Below, piece after piece: positions 1 to 8,570 of a stretch of DNA of 64,000 nucleotides. Both the position numbers and the translations under genes were made by a program. Numbering within the stretch: the first letter of the stretch is position 1; every line of letters starts with the position of its first letter. Location: positions 186,001 to 250,000 of the forward strand of contig CAVXAB010000022.1 in the NCBI GenBank assembly GCA_963759545.1, in the 5' to 3' direction. Under the pieces are notes generated by a model, which had not been told where the DNA came from, ran no database searches, and worked only from the letters and a program-made list of their open reading frames with translations. This DNA is from Trebonia sp963759545. GTDB lineage: Bacteria > Actinomycetota > Actinomycetes > Streptosporangiales > Streptosporangiaceae.

Positions 1-1240
1 CGCATAGCACTGCTGTCGTACCGCAGCAAACCGCATTCCGGCGGGCAGGGCGTGTACGTGCGCCACCTGAGCAGGGAACTCGCCGCGCGCGGGCACCACG
101 TCGAGGTGTTCTCTGGCCAGCCCTACCCGGAGCTCGACGCCAACCCTGGACTCGGGGACTGGCCGATGCTGCGCCAGGTGCCGAGCCTTGACCTCTACCG
201 GGACGACGACCCGTTCCGCACCCCGCGGCCCCGCGGAGCTGCGGGACTGGGCGGACGCGCTCGAGGTCGCGATGATGTGGGGCGGCGCGTTCCCCGAGCC
301 GCTGACGTTCAGCGTGCGGGCACTGCGGGCGCTGCGGGACAGACCGGGTGAGTTCGACATCGTGCACGACAACCAGGGGCTCGGCTACGGCATGCTCGGC
401 GTCCGGCGGCTCGGACTGCCGCTCGTCACGTCGATTCACCATCCGATCTCGGTGGACAGGCGGCTCGACCTGGCCGGGCGGGGCTGGCTCGAGCGGCTGA
501 ACAAGCGCCGCTGGTACGGGTTCGTGCGGATGCAGGGGCGGGTGGCACGGCGAGCGGGACCGCTGATCACGGTGTCGTCTTCCTCCAAAGATGACATATG
601 CCGTGATTTCCGGGTAAATCCTAGAAACGTGCATACCATCCCGCTCGGCGTGGACACGCGGCTGTTCCGCCCGCGCCCTGAGCAGCCGCGCGTCCCCGGC
701 CGGATCGTGACCGTGACGAGCGCCGACTCGCCGCTCAAGGGACTGCCCACGCTGCTGCGCGCGGTCGCCAAGCTGGCCACCGAGCGCGACGCGCACCTGG
801 TCGTCATCGGCACCCCGTCCGCCGCTACCAGGCAGCAAGTCACGCAGCTGGCCCTCGGCGACCGGGTCACGTTCGCCAGCGGCCTGCCGGACGCGGAGTA
901 CGCGCGGGTCCTCGCCAGCGCCGAGGTGGCGGTGATCCCGTCACTGTACGAGGGGTTCTCGCTGCCCGCGGTGGAGCACATGGCCTCGGGCACGCCGCTG
1001 ATCGCCAGCAGGGCCGGCGCGCTGCCCGAGGTCACCGGGGACGCCGCGGTGCTCGTGCCGCCAGGCGACCCGGAGGAGCTGTCCGCCGCGCTCGGCGGCC
1101 TGCTCGACGATGAGCCCGCGAGGGCGCAGCTAGCGTCGAGCGGCCTGGCGCGGGTGCGCGAGCGGTTCGCCTGGCCCGCGGTCGCCGCCGCGACCGAGGC
1201 GCTGTACCGGAAGGTGATCAACGGGGAGCCCGGTTGCTGA
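1..1240 (+). CDS. GT4-family glycosyltransferase, 5' edge cut, frameshifted
   Basis: A GT-B retaining glycosyltransferase that would move a sugar from a nucleotide donor to an acceptor at the inner membrane. The N-terminal domain opens at base 1 with RIALLSYRSKPHSGGQG, a typical start of the family, so probably only the start codon is missing. The C-terminal half carries the donor-site signature YEGFSLPAVEHMASG (E-x7-E) near 950-995. The frame changes near 229-232: removing one C from the CCCC run restores ...FRTPRPAELRDWADALE. Without that correction the protein is split into a 5' piece and a piece readable from about 188. The 3' end overlaps the next methyltransferase start. Acceptor and sugar cannot be told from sequence. 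Confidence 0.85.
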
Positions 1241-2001
1241 CCGTCGATTTCACGAAATTTCCTATTAATCCAGGCGACCGGGTGCTCGACCTTGGCTGCG
1301 GCGCCGGGCGGCACGCCTTCGAGGCCTATCGCCGCGGTGCCCGCGTCGTGGCGGCCGACCTCGACCTGAAGGAGCTTCCCCCGGTCGACGGCATGTTCGA
1401 CGCTATGCGCGCGGCAGGCGAGGCCGCGGCGCCCGCGGCGGCCATGGCCCTGTCCGCGGACGCGACGCGCCTGCCGTTCCCCGACGGCGCGTTCGACGCC
1501 ATCATCGCCGCGGAGATCCTCGAGCACATCCCGGACGACGCCGCCGCCATGGCGGAGATCGCCCGGGTGCTTCGCCCCGGCGGCACCGTCGCGGTCACCG
1601 TGCCCGCCTGGCTGCCGGAACGGATCTGCTGGGCGCTGTCAAGCGACTACCACGAGGTCCCGGGCGGCCACGTGCGGATCTTCACCCGCGCGGAGCTCAT
1701 CGCCAAGCTGACCGCGGCCGGCCTGACGCCCACCGGCGGGCACCACGCGCACGGCCTGCACTCCGCCTACTGGTGGCTCAAGTGCGCGGTCGGCGTCCAC
1801 GACGACACGCATCCCGCCGTGCGGGCCTACCACCGCCTGCTCGTCTGGGACATCATGCGCAAGCCCGCCCTCACCCGGCTGCCGGAAGCCGCGCTGAACC
1901 CGCTCATCGGCAAGAGCCTCGTCATCTACGCGAGCAAGGTCAAAACCACCAAACCAGTCACTCCGAACGGGTTCGTGCTTACACCTCATGCGCCACGCTA
2001 A
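1234..2001 (+). CDS. class I SAM-dependent methyltransferase
   Basis: A Rossmann-fold methyltransferase (Methyltransf_11 type). Motif I is VLDLGCGAGRHAFEA near residue 17 and the post-motif acidic loop is AAEILEHIPDD near residue 90. The start is TTG at 1234, inside the glycosyltransferase stop region, with GGGGAG 6 bases upstream, so the two genes are translationally coupled. Its 3' end overlaps the start of the next gene by 14 bases. The tight three-gene order suggests that one sugar-containing or polyprenyl product is glycosylated and methylated here, but the substrate is not visible. Confidence 0.85.
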   Translation: MLTVDFTKFPINPGDRVLDLGCGAGRHAFEAYRRGARVVAADLDLKELPPVDGMFDAMRAAGEAAAPAAAMALSADATRLPFPDGAFDAIIAAEILEHIPDDAAAMAEIARVLRPGGTVAVTVPAWLPERICWALSSDYHEVPGGHVRIFTRAELIAKLTAAGLTPTGGHHAHGLHSAYWWLKCAVGVHDDTHPAVRAYHRLLVWDIMRKPALTRLPEAALNPLIGKSLVIYASKVKTTKPVTPNGFVLTPHAPR

Positions 2002-3106
2002 ACCTGCGATCCCTGGCAGGCCGACGCCGCCGGCGAACGTCCTGCAGACCGCCCGTGCGATAGCCGGCGGCCAGCGGGCCGACGGCGCGATCCCCTGGCC
2101 GGACGGCCACGTGGACCCGTGGGACCACGTGGAGTGCGCGATGGCGCTGAGCGCCTGCGGCCTCGCCGCCCCCGCACGGCTCGCCTACAAGTGGCTGCGC
2201 GATACGCAGCGCCAGGACGGCTCGTGGCCAAGGACGACCGGCGGCCCAGAGGCGGCCAGCGCGGACGCGGTGGCCGACCAGGCGGCGGAGAGCCACCACG
2301 TCGGCTACGTCGCGGTCGGCGCCTGGCACGAGTACCTGGTCACCGGGGACCGCAAGTTCACCGAGCGCATGTGGCCGACGGTCCGCGCCGCGATCGGCTG
2401 GGTGCTCGGCCTGCAGGCACCGCGCGGTGAGGTGGCGTGGGAGCGGGACGCCGCGGGTGAGCCGGGGGCGTTCGCGCTGCTCTCCGGCTGCTCGAGCATC
2501 CTGCAGGGGCTGCGCTGCGCGATCTCGCTCGCCGAGCTGGCAGGCGAGCCGCAGCCGGACTGGGAGCTCGCCGCCGTCCAGCTCGGCCACGCGCTCGCTT
2601 GCCACCCGGAAGCCTTCGCGGACAAGAGCCGGTTCGCGATGGACTGGTACTACCCGGTGCTCGGCGGCGCGCTGCGCGGTGCCGCCGCCGCCGAGCGGCT
2701 CGCCCGCGGCTGGGACACGTTCGTGGTGCCGGGCCTCGGCGTCCGCTGCGTCAGCGACCAGTCGTGGGTGACGGTCGCCGAGACCTGCGAGCTTGTGCTC
2801 GCCCTCGATGCCTGCGGCCAGCGGGAGCGCGCCCGTGAGGTGTTCGCGGCGATCGGCCGCCTGCGGCACGACGACGGCTCCTACTGGACCGGCTGGCAGT
2901 ACGTCAACGAGAATCACTTCCCCGCCGAGCGGTCCGGCTGGACCTCCGCCGCCGCCGTGCTCGCCGCCGACGCGCTGGCCGGCTTCAGCGCCGGCGCGGC
3001 CATCTTCCGCGCCGTCCCCGTCCCGGCCGACTTCCGCTCGCCTGCCGACCCCGCCGCCTGCGGCTGCGAGCCAAGCGCGGCGGACGCCCTCACCGGCCAC
3101 GGCTAG
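1988..3106 (+). CDS. prenyltransferase/squalene-oxidase-repeat (alpha/alpha toroid) protein
   Basis: A 372-residue protein whose spaced DGSW-like elements (ADGAIPWP near 36, RQDGSWPR near 77, DDGSYWTGWQY near 295) are the QW-type repeats of alpha/alpha-barrel proteins such as squalene-hopene cyclases and prenyltransferase beta subunits. It is too short for a full cyclase and lacks an obvious DXDD motif, so a cyclase call is not justified. It is read in the same operon as the glycosyltransferase and methyltransferase. Substrate binding or glycan/terpenoid processing are possible; function unknown. Confidence 0.65.
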   Translation: MRHAKPAIPGRPTPPANVLQTARAIAGGQRADGAIPWPDGHVDPWDHVECAMALSACGLAAPARLAYKWLRDTQRQDGSWPRTTGGPEAASADAVADQAAESHHVGYVAVGAWHEYLVTGDRKFTERMWPTVRAAIGWVLGLQAPRGEVAWERDAAGEPGAFALLSGCSSILQGLRCAISLAELAGEPQPDWELAAVQLGHALACHPEAFADKSRFAMDWYYPVLGGALRGAAAAERLARGWDTFVVPGLGVRCVSDQSWVTVAETCELVLALDACGQRERAREVFAAIGRLRHDDGSYWTGWQYVNENHFPAERSGWTSAAAVLAADALAGFSAGAAIFRAVPVPADFRSPADPAACGCEPSAADALTGHG

Positions 3107-3121
3107 CGTCGGGTTCCTTGC

Positions 3122-3758
3122 CTACGTGGCGTGGCGGCGGACCAGCCGGACGGTGCCCGCGACGAGCAGCGCCGAGAGGGCCAGGAGCCAGCCGGCCTCG
3201 AAGACCTGCATGGGCCAGAACGTGCTGACCGGGTAGTGGTCGCGCAGGTAAAACCAGGTCGCCGCGCCGAGGGCGAGGTAGAGGCCCAGCGTGGCGGCCA
3301 TCGCGGTGAGGATCCGCCGCGTGAGCGCGCCGAGGAACGCGCCGAGGCAGAACGCGGTCAGCGTCCAGGCGGCGTACGAGACGCCGCGCGTGGCGAACAC
3401 CGGCGCGGTGAGGACGCTCAGGTTCTCCTGCGCCAGGAACGGGGCGCACCGGGGCGGCAAGCAGCGCGACGCGCAGGCCGTTACCGTAGTGCCAGTCCGT
3501 GCTGCCGAAGTAGTTGTTCAGCGGCACGCAGGCGGCCGCGGCCGCCGGATGACAGGCCGTCAGGACGGCGTAGTCGTGGTGGATCTTCGGCCCGGTGATC
3601 AGCATGAAGGCCACCGCCGCGGCGAACGCGGCGGCGACGATGATCAGCAACGCGCGGTGCTGCCGCCACGTGACCCACAGCATTCCCTGCCACGGCACGG
3701 ACCCTGGTCCTGCGCCGGTGTCCCTGCCCGGCTGGACGGACATGGTGCGGACGGTCAT
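3122..3758 (-). pseudogene. ABC transporter permease duplicate, internally deleted and frameshifted
   Basis: A decayed paralogue of the permease immediately upstream (3793-4722). The N terminus (MTVRTMSVQPG, then VPWQGMLWVTWRQHRA) and the C terminus (STFWPMQVFEAGWLL, GTVRLVRR) align with the neighbour. Near 3460-3475 about 75-80 codons, covering several membrane helices, are missing and the frame changes; a second segment near the C terminus is also absent. The start ATG is at 3758, 34 bases after the upstream permease stop. The two arms are still well conserved, so the loss looks recent. Confidence 0.8.
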
Positions 3759-3792
3759 CGGCTTGTCTCCGTCGGCTCGGTCTTGGCCCGGT

Positions 3793-4722
3793 CTAGGCGG
3801 CCCTGCGGCGGACCAGCCAGACGGTGCCGGCGAGAAGGAGCAGCGACAGCACGAGCAGCCAGCCGGCCTCGATGAACTGCATCGGCCAGAAGCGGCTGAC
3901 CGGGATGTAGCTCGTCCAGTACTTGCCGCCGCTGCTCCAGGAGGACAGGAACCACGGGGAGTTGGGCGTGCTCGGACCTGAAGTGAAGGGGATGCTGCCC
4001 GGGTTATCCGTGACCACCGCCACCGGGTAGTGCTTGCGCAGCGGCCAGATCCCGAGCGCGAGGACGAGGTAGACGCCGAGGGTAACGGCCATGGCGGGAA
4101 TGACACGGCGCAGCAGCATGCCGAGGAACGCGCCAATGCAGAATGCGGCCAGCGTCCAGGCGGCGAACGCGATGCCGCGGGTATCGAACACCGTCGCCGC
4201 GAGCACGTTCGTGTCCTCCTGCGGCAGGAACGGTTCGAAGAACCACGTGAACAGCTGGCTGAACGCCCAGGCAAGCACGGTAATGAACACGGCGAGCATG
4301 GCGAGCTTGGCGATCGTCAGGCGCACCCGGCCAACCCCTTGCGTCCAGGCGTACCTGAAGGTTCCGGCTTCAAGCTCCCGTGCCAGGAGCGGCACGCCCG
4401 CGAACATGCCGAGCAGTACCGGGAGGAGGTGCATCAGGATGTTAAGTGTGTTGCCCAGGGTCCAGTCGGTGCCGTTGAAGGTCCTGTTGAGCGTCTCGCA
4501 GGCGGCCGAGCCCTTCGGGTGGCAGGCGGTGAGCACGGCGTAGTCGTGATGCACCTTCAGCCCCGCGAACAGCAGGAACAGTGCCAGCGCGCCGAGCACG
4601 GCGGGCACGCTGATCATCGTGGCCCGGTGCTGCCGCCAGGTGACCCAGACCATGCGCCGCCATGGCACAGGCGGTGGAGTGATGTCGTGGCCCGGCCGCG
4701 CGGGCATGGTGAGCACGGTCAT
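3793..4722 (-). CDS. ABC transporter permease (ABC-2 type)
   Basis: A 309-residue membrane subunit with about six hydrophobic helices. After a short cytosolic head it has WVTWRQHRATM, then an extracytoplasmic loop with two cysteines (TACHPKGSAACETL) also kept in the duplicate gene. ATG overlaps the ATPase stop (4719-4722), so it is translationally coupled to the ATP-binding subunit. Such GntR-ATPase-permease operons in actinobacteria are usually self-regulated exporters for peptides, lantibiotics or cell-envelope stress; the substrate here is unknown. Confidence 0.85.
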   Translation of the reverse strand: MTVLTMPARPGHDITPPPVPWRRMVWVTWRQHRATMISVPAVLGALALFLLFAGLKVHHDYAVLTACHPKGSAACETLNRTFNGTDWTLGNTLNILMHLLPVLLGMFAGVPLLARELEAGTFRYAWTQGVGRVRLTIAKLAMLAVFITVLAWAFSQLFTWFFEPFLPQEDTNVLAATVFDTRGIAFAAWTLAAFCIGAFLGMLLRRVIPAMAVTLGVYLVLALGIWPLRKHYPVAVVTDNPGSIPFTSGPSTPNSPWFLSSWSSGGKYWTSYIPVSRFWPMQFIEAGWLLVLSLLLLAGTVWLVRRRAA

Positions 4723-6095
4723 CGTGCCACCTCCGTTGGCTCGATGTGGTTAGCGTTCGCTGGCTTCTGCGGTGCCTCGGCGTGCGGAGCGCGCAGGTAG
4801 GCCAGCGTGAGCTCTTCCAGGCTGACGGGGTGCGCTTCCCAGCCGGGCAGCACGGGATCGTCGGTCCCGCTAGATCTGACAAGCAAGTGGGCCTGAGCCG
4901 CGGCGCGCTTGACCTGCACGACCGATAGCTGGCTCGCGTAGCGGTCCGCCTCGGCGGTCGGGCCGGTCAGGACGCGGTGGGTCGCGAGCAGGTCTTCGAC
5001 CTCGCCAGCGATCCTGAGCTGGCCGCCGCCGAGCACGATGAGGTAGTCGGCGACTCGCTCAAGCTCGGCGAGCGCATGCGAGGACAACAGGACGGACGTG
5101 CCTTCATCGGCCATGGTTGTCATGACCGTGGCCATGAAGTCCTGCCTGGCGATGGGGTCAAGCGCGGACAGGGGCTCGTCGAGGATGAGCAGCCGCGGCC
5201 GCCTGGCGAGCGCCAGGGTGAGCGCGACCTGCGCCTGCTGGCCGCCGGACAGCTTGCCTGACTTCTTCTTGAGCGGGATGCCGAGGTCGGTGAGGCGCGC
5301 CCGAGCAAAGGGCCCGTCGAAGCGCCGGTTCAGGTTCCTCGTCAGGTGCAGCATGTCCGCGACCGACATGTTCTTGTACACGGGCGCGTCCTGTGCCATG
5401 AACGCGATGTCGTCGAGGGCGACCGGCGACCCGGTGGCCTGGCCGTCGAGCACCTTGGCGGTTCCCGCGGTCGGGAGGGTCAGGCCGACCGCCATGTTCA
5501 TCAGCGTGGACTTGCCAGAGCCGTTCGGCCCGACGAGCGCGGCCAGGCATCCTTCCGGCACGGTGAGGGTGCAGTCGTGCAGCGCCCACGCTTTCCCGTA
5601 GCGCTTGCCAAGCCCGGTGGTCTCGATGACGTTCATGCGACGCCCTCCGTTTCTGAGCCCTTCGCCGGGAGCGTGGGCGGCGCCCTCGCGACGCTTAAAG
5701 AAATCCCGCAGCACGCTGGTGAACAGCGCCACCATCCCGTCCTCGTCGAGGCCCGCCTCGTCGGCGGAGGCGAGCCAGCCGAGCATGGACCGGCGCAGGC
5801 CGCTCAGCTCGGGCAGCGTGATCTGGTTCAGGCTGGCCTGGACGAAGGTGCCCTGCCCCGGGCGGCCAGCGGCCAGCCCCTTGGTCTCAAGCTCCTTGTA
5901 GGCCTTCAGCACCGTGTTCGGGTTGATGGTCAGGTTCGCGACCACGTCCCTGACCTTGGGGAGCTGGTCACCTGGCTCGAGGTAGCCAAGCCGCAGCGCG
6001 TGCTCCACCTGCTGCACGAGCTGCAGGTAGGTCGGCACCCCCGAGGACGGGTCAAGCCGGAACTCTATCGGGCTGTTCCCTTTATCTATAGTCAT
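4719..6095 (-). CDS. GntR (YtrA-type) regulator fused to ABC transporter ATPase
   Basis: One 458-residue reading frame. Residues 1-135 are a YtrA-type GntR winged helix (PTYLQLVQQVEHALRLG, LPKVRDVVANLTINPNTVLK). Residues 154-458 are a complete ATPase: Walker A GPNGSGKST, signature LSGGQQ, Walker B LLILDEP and the H-loop SSHAL. In relatives these are two genes. An internal ATG at 5636 has GGAGGG just upstream and sits in an ATGA context, so the ATPase can probably also start on its own. Either a genuine fusion or one lost or gained base removed the regulator stop. The regulator likely controls its own operon. Confidence 0.85.
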   Translation of the reverse strand: MTIDKGNSPIEFRLDPSSGVPTYLQLVQQVEHALRLGYLEPGDQLPKVRDVVANLTINPNTVLKAYKELETKGLAAGRPGQGTFVQASLNQITLPELSGLRRSMLGWLASADEAGLDEDGMVALFTSVLRDFFKRREGAAHAPGEGLRNGGRRMNVIETTGLGKRYGKAWALHDCTLTVPEGCLAALVGPNGSGKSTLMNMAVGLTLPTAGTAKVLDGQATGSPVALDDIAFMAQDAPVYKNMSVADMLHLTRNLNRRFDGPFARARLTDLGIPLKKKSGKLSGGQQAQVALTLALARRPRLLILDEPLSALDPIARQDFMATVMTTMADEGTSVLLSSHALAELERVADYLIVLGGGQLRIAGEVEDLLATHRVLTGPTAEADRYASQLSVVQVKRAAAQAHLLVRSSGTDDPVLPGWEAHPVSLEELTLAYLRAPHAEAPQKPANANHIEPTEVAR

Positions 6096-6713
6096 AAGAC
6101 AAGAGTACAGCGATCGCGCCCGGCGTCAACCCCGCCGCTGTGCGCGGCCGCCGGCGCGAGCGCCTGACTGCGGAGCCCGCCCAACCCACCGTGACCTGCG
6201 CAATAACACGTCAATTCAGTACCGGATATGGACAAGAATCGCGTCACGCGAGCTTCTCTCACATGCGACGCAACAGTCTTCGTGTTGCGCGGAATCCACC
6301 CGCGTTAACTGTCGCCACACAAATCGGACGCCGTGCCGTGGCTGTTAGATGATCCGCCTGCGCGTCAACGTCTGCACTGCAGGTCAAATAAAGTACGGCA
6401 TGTAAGAAAAGCGTGCGTCACACGCGCTTTCTCTTCGTCTAGTACAAAATCTTCATGTTGCACGGAATTTACACGTTAATCGGAGCCTGGCACCGGGCAA
6501 ATAGGGCGGCGAAGGCCTGGTGTGATCGACGCTAGCTTAGCGGCATTGCGCCACGCGAGCTTTGTCCACACGACGCGACAAGTCTTCGCCGCGCGCGAGA
6601 CTTACTCGCTGATGGTCGCCCCCGCGGGAAGGCGGCAGGCACTCTCCGTCACACGGTTGCCTGAGGTACCGAGCGCCCCTGTCGTCCGCGAGCGGGACGG
6701 CAACGTCAGCCGA
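6096..6713. other. 618-base non-coding region, relatively AT-rich
   Basis: No convincing gene. The region is visibly more AT-rich than its surroundings and holds three degenerate direct repeats (listed separately). Short frames here do not resemble proteins. The left edge carries the promoter of the GntR-ATPase gene: TACTCT lies about 8 bases before its ATG, which suggests a leaderless or nearly leaderless transcript. Confidence 0.6.
6208..6620. repeat. three degenerate direct repeats of about 75-110 bases
   Basis: The cores lie at 6241-6316, 6415-6487 and 6548-6620. Each opens GCGYCACRCGMGCTT, passes through a TCTTC-rich middle and a GCGCGGA-like block, and ends in GTCGCC or GGAGCC. The first two copies align further upstream, from 6208 and 6381, sharing GTCAA, AGTAC and AAGAA-like blocks. 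Spacing is 174 then 133 bases. Copies differ too much for a recent duplication. They could be remnants of a mobile repeat or multiple binding sites. Confidence 0.6.
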
Positions 6714-7361
6714 TTAGCCGATCCCTGAGGCCGTGCGTTCCAGGATGCGGAGGGAGCCCTCCTGGCGGACCTCGGTGAAGGCGCCAGAGGTCAGGGCGCG
6801 CTGGTAGATCTTGAACGGGGCCTGCCCGCCGTCGGCCGGGTCGGGGAACACGTCGTGGATGGCCAGCGCGCCGCCGAGGGATACCCACGGCGCCCAGCCC
6901 TCGTAGTCCCAGTTGGCGGCGGCGTCGGTGTGCCCGCCGTCGATGAACAGCATGCCGAGCGGCGTGCGCCACAGCCTGGCCACGTCCGCGGACTTGCCCA
7001 CGATCGCGACGACGTCGTCCTCGATCCCCGCCGCCGCCAGCGTGGCGCGCAACCGGGGCAGCGTGTCGATCCGGCCGGCCACGGGGTCGACCATGGTGGG
7101 GTCGTGGTACTCCCAGCCGGGCTGGTGCTCCTCCGAGCCCCGGTGGTGATCCACGGTCACGACCTGCTGCCTGATGCCGAACTTGCGTGCGCCGCGCACC
7201 CCGGCGGCCAGGTAGATCGTGGACTTCCCGCAGTAGCTGCCCACCTCGAGCACCGGTCCGGCCGCCGCGTACTCCTCGGCCGTCTCGCACAAGGCAAGCC
7301 CCTCGGCCTCAGGCATGAACCCGGTCGCGGCCTCCGCCGCCCGCCTTAGCTCAGCTTCCAC
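6714..7361 (-). CDS. class I SAM-dependent methyltransferase (Methyltransf_24 type)
   Basis: About 215 residues. The SAM site VLEVGSYCGKSTIYLAAG is followed by a VTVDHHRGSEEHQPG segment and FIDGGHTDAAANWDYEGW, the aspartate/histidine pattern seen in Methyltransf_24 enzymes. I take the GTG at 7361 (VEAELRRAAEAATGF) as the start; a longer reading would run over the divergent promoter. It faces the ferritin-like gene with about 100 bases between the starts. Substrate unknown; small molecule or sugar O-methylation is typical of relatives. Confidence 0.75.
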   Translation of the reverse strand: MEAELRRAAEAATGFMPEAEGLALCETAEEYAAAGPVLEVGSYCGKSTIYLAAGVRGARKFGIRQQVVTVDHHRGSEEHQPGWEYHDPTMVDPVAGRIDTLPRLRATLAAAGIEDDVVAIVGKSADVARLWRTPLGMLFIDGGHTDAAANWDYEGWAPWVSLGGALAIHDVFPDPADGGQAPFKIYQRALTSGAFTEVRQEGSLRILERTASGIG

Positions 7362-7400
7362 TCCCGCACCATAGCAGCGCGGACTATTGCGCGGCCGTTC

Positions 7401-7416
7401 ATTACTGGCTAGTAAT
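7401..7416. promoter_or_regulatory. palindrome in divergent promoter, candidate operator
   Basis: ATTACT-GGCT-AGTAAT is a perfect 6-base inverted repeat midway between two divergent starts (7361 and 7459). The form suits a dimeric repressor such as a TetR-type protein. The cognate regulator is not identifiable here. Confidence 0.4.
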
Positions 7417-7458
7417 AAGGGACGGCGGCGCCCGCTGCCGCCTAGGCAGGAGGCGCGC

Positions 7459-8560
7459 GTGAGCACCTACGACATGTACACGTCACCGGTCGCCACGGAA
7501 ACCTGGGACATACCCGCGACGGGCGCGGCCAGGTTCTCCTGGGAATACGACTCCGGGCGGCAGCAACTGCTCGACCTGTACCAGCGCGGCAAGGACAAGC
7601 AGTGGGACGCGACCAAGCGGATCGACTGGGAGCAGCCGGTCAATCCGCTGCGGGTCATGGAAACCGGCGAAGAGATCGTGCCGATCTACGGGTCGCGCCA
7701 GTGGGAAAAGCTGAATCAGGCGGAGCGGGATGAGCTGAGCCACCATCTGTCGTCGTGGCTGTTCAGCCAGTTCCTGCACGGCGAGCAGGGCGCGCTGACC
7801 GTGGCGGCCAGGATCGTGGAGTCCGTGCCGGACATGGACTCCAAGTTCTACGCGGCCACTCAGGTCATGGACGAGGCACGGCATGTCGAGCTGTTCAACC
7901 GGTTCATCAAGGAGAAGGTCGGCCTGTTCTACCCGGTGAACGACCACCTGGCGAAGCTGCTGGCCGACGCGCTGTCCGACTCCCGCTGGGACCTGCCTTA
8001 CCTCGGCATGCAGGTGCTGATCGAGGGACTGGCTCTCGCCGCCTTCGGCGTGCACCGCGACATCACGGGCAACCCGCTGGTCAAGCAGCTGCTCGCGTAC
8101 GTGATGCAGGACGAGGCGCGGCACGTGGCGTTCGGCCGCCTGGCGCTGCGCGACTATTACGCCGAGCTCACCGCGGCGGAGCGCGCCGAGCGTGAGGAGT
8201 TCGTGGTCGAAGGCTGCTACCTGATGCGCGACCGGTTCGTCGCGCGCGAGGTATACGAGCGTCTTGACTTCGATGTGGCAGGAGTGCGTGGAGTTCGCCG
8301 ACCGCTCCCCCACGCAGCTGGCGTTCCGTCAGTTCCTGTTCAGTCGCATCGTGCCCTGCGTGAAGGACATCGGCCTGTGGGGGCCGAAGGTCCAGCGAGC
8401 CTACGTTGACCTCGGCGTGATCGACGCGGCGAACAGCAACCTCGACGCGCTCATGCGCGACGACGAGGACACCGCGGACCGGCTTGAGCGCGAGCATGCC
8501 GCCGAGTTCGCCGCGCGGAGGCAGGAGGTCGATGCCGCGATCGCGTCCGGCGGCGACTAG
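7459..8560 (+). CDS. ferritin-like diiron protein, frameshifted near its 3' end
   Basis: Two DEARH boxes (DEARHVELFNRF near residue 140, DEARHVAFGRLAL near 223) plus an upstream HGEQGAL glutamate give the four-helix diiron centre of the ferritin/ribonucleotide-reductase-R2-like superfamily; it is probably an oxygenase or oxidase of unknown substrate. GTG at 7459 follows AGGAGG at good spacing. The frame breaks at 8265-8275: ERLDFD is followed in another frame by MWQECVEFADRSPTQLAFRQF, which continues the family's C terminus to 8560. Removing one base there restores about 366 residues. Confidence 0.75.
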
Positions 8561-8570
8561 GGCCCTGTCG

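Noticed and set aside
436..1527. Long minus-strand reading frame opposite the glycosyltransferase
   Set aside because: Arg/Ser/Ala-rich shadow of the GC-rich coding strand, no family features, and the plus strand has clear motifs.
1979..3100. 373-residue minus-strand frame opposite the toroid protein
   Set aside because: Composition of a codon-position shadow (Gly/Arg/Ala/Val), no motifs; the plus-strand protein has QW-type repeats.
3090..4274. 394-residue minus-strand frame spanning both permeases
   Set aside because: It combines a shadow of the intact permease with the 5' part of the decayed one; not a gene.
6140..6728. Short plus-strand frames in the repeat region
   Set aside because: They run through degenerate repeats with poor codon usage and have no ribosome binding site.
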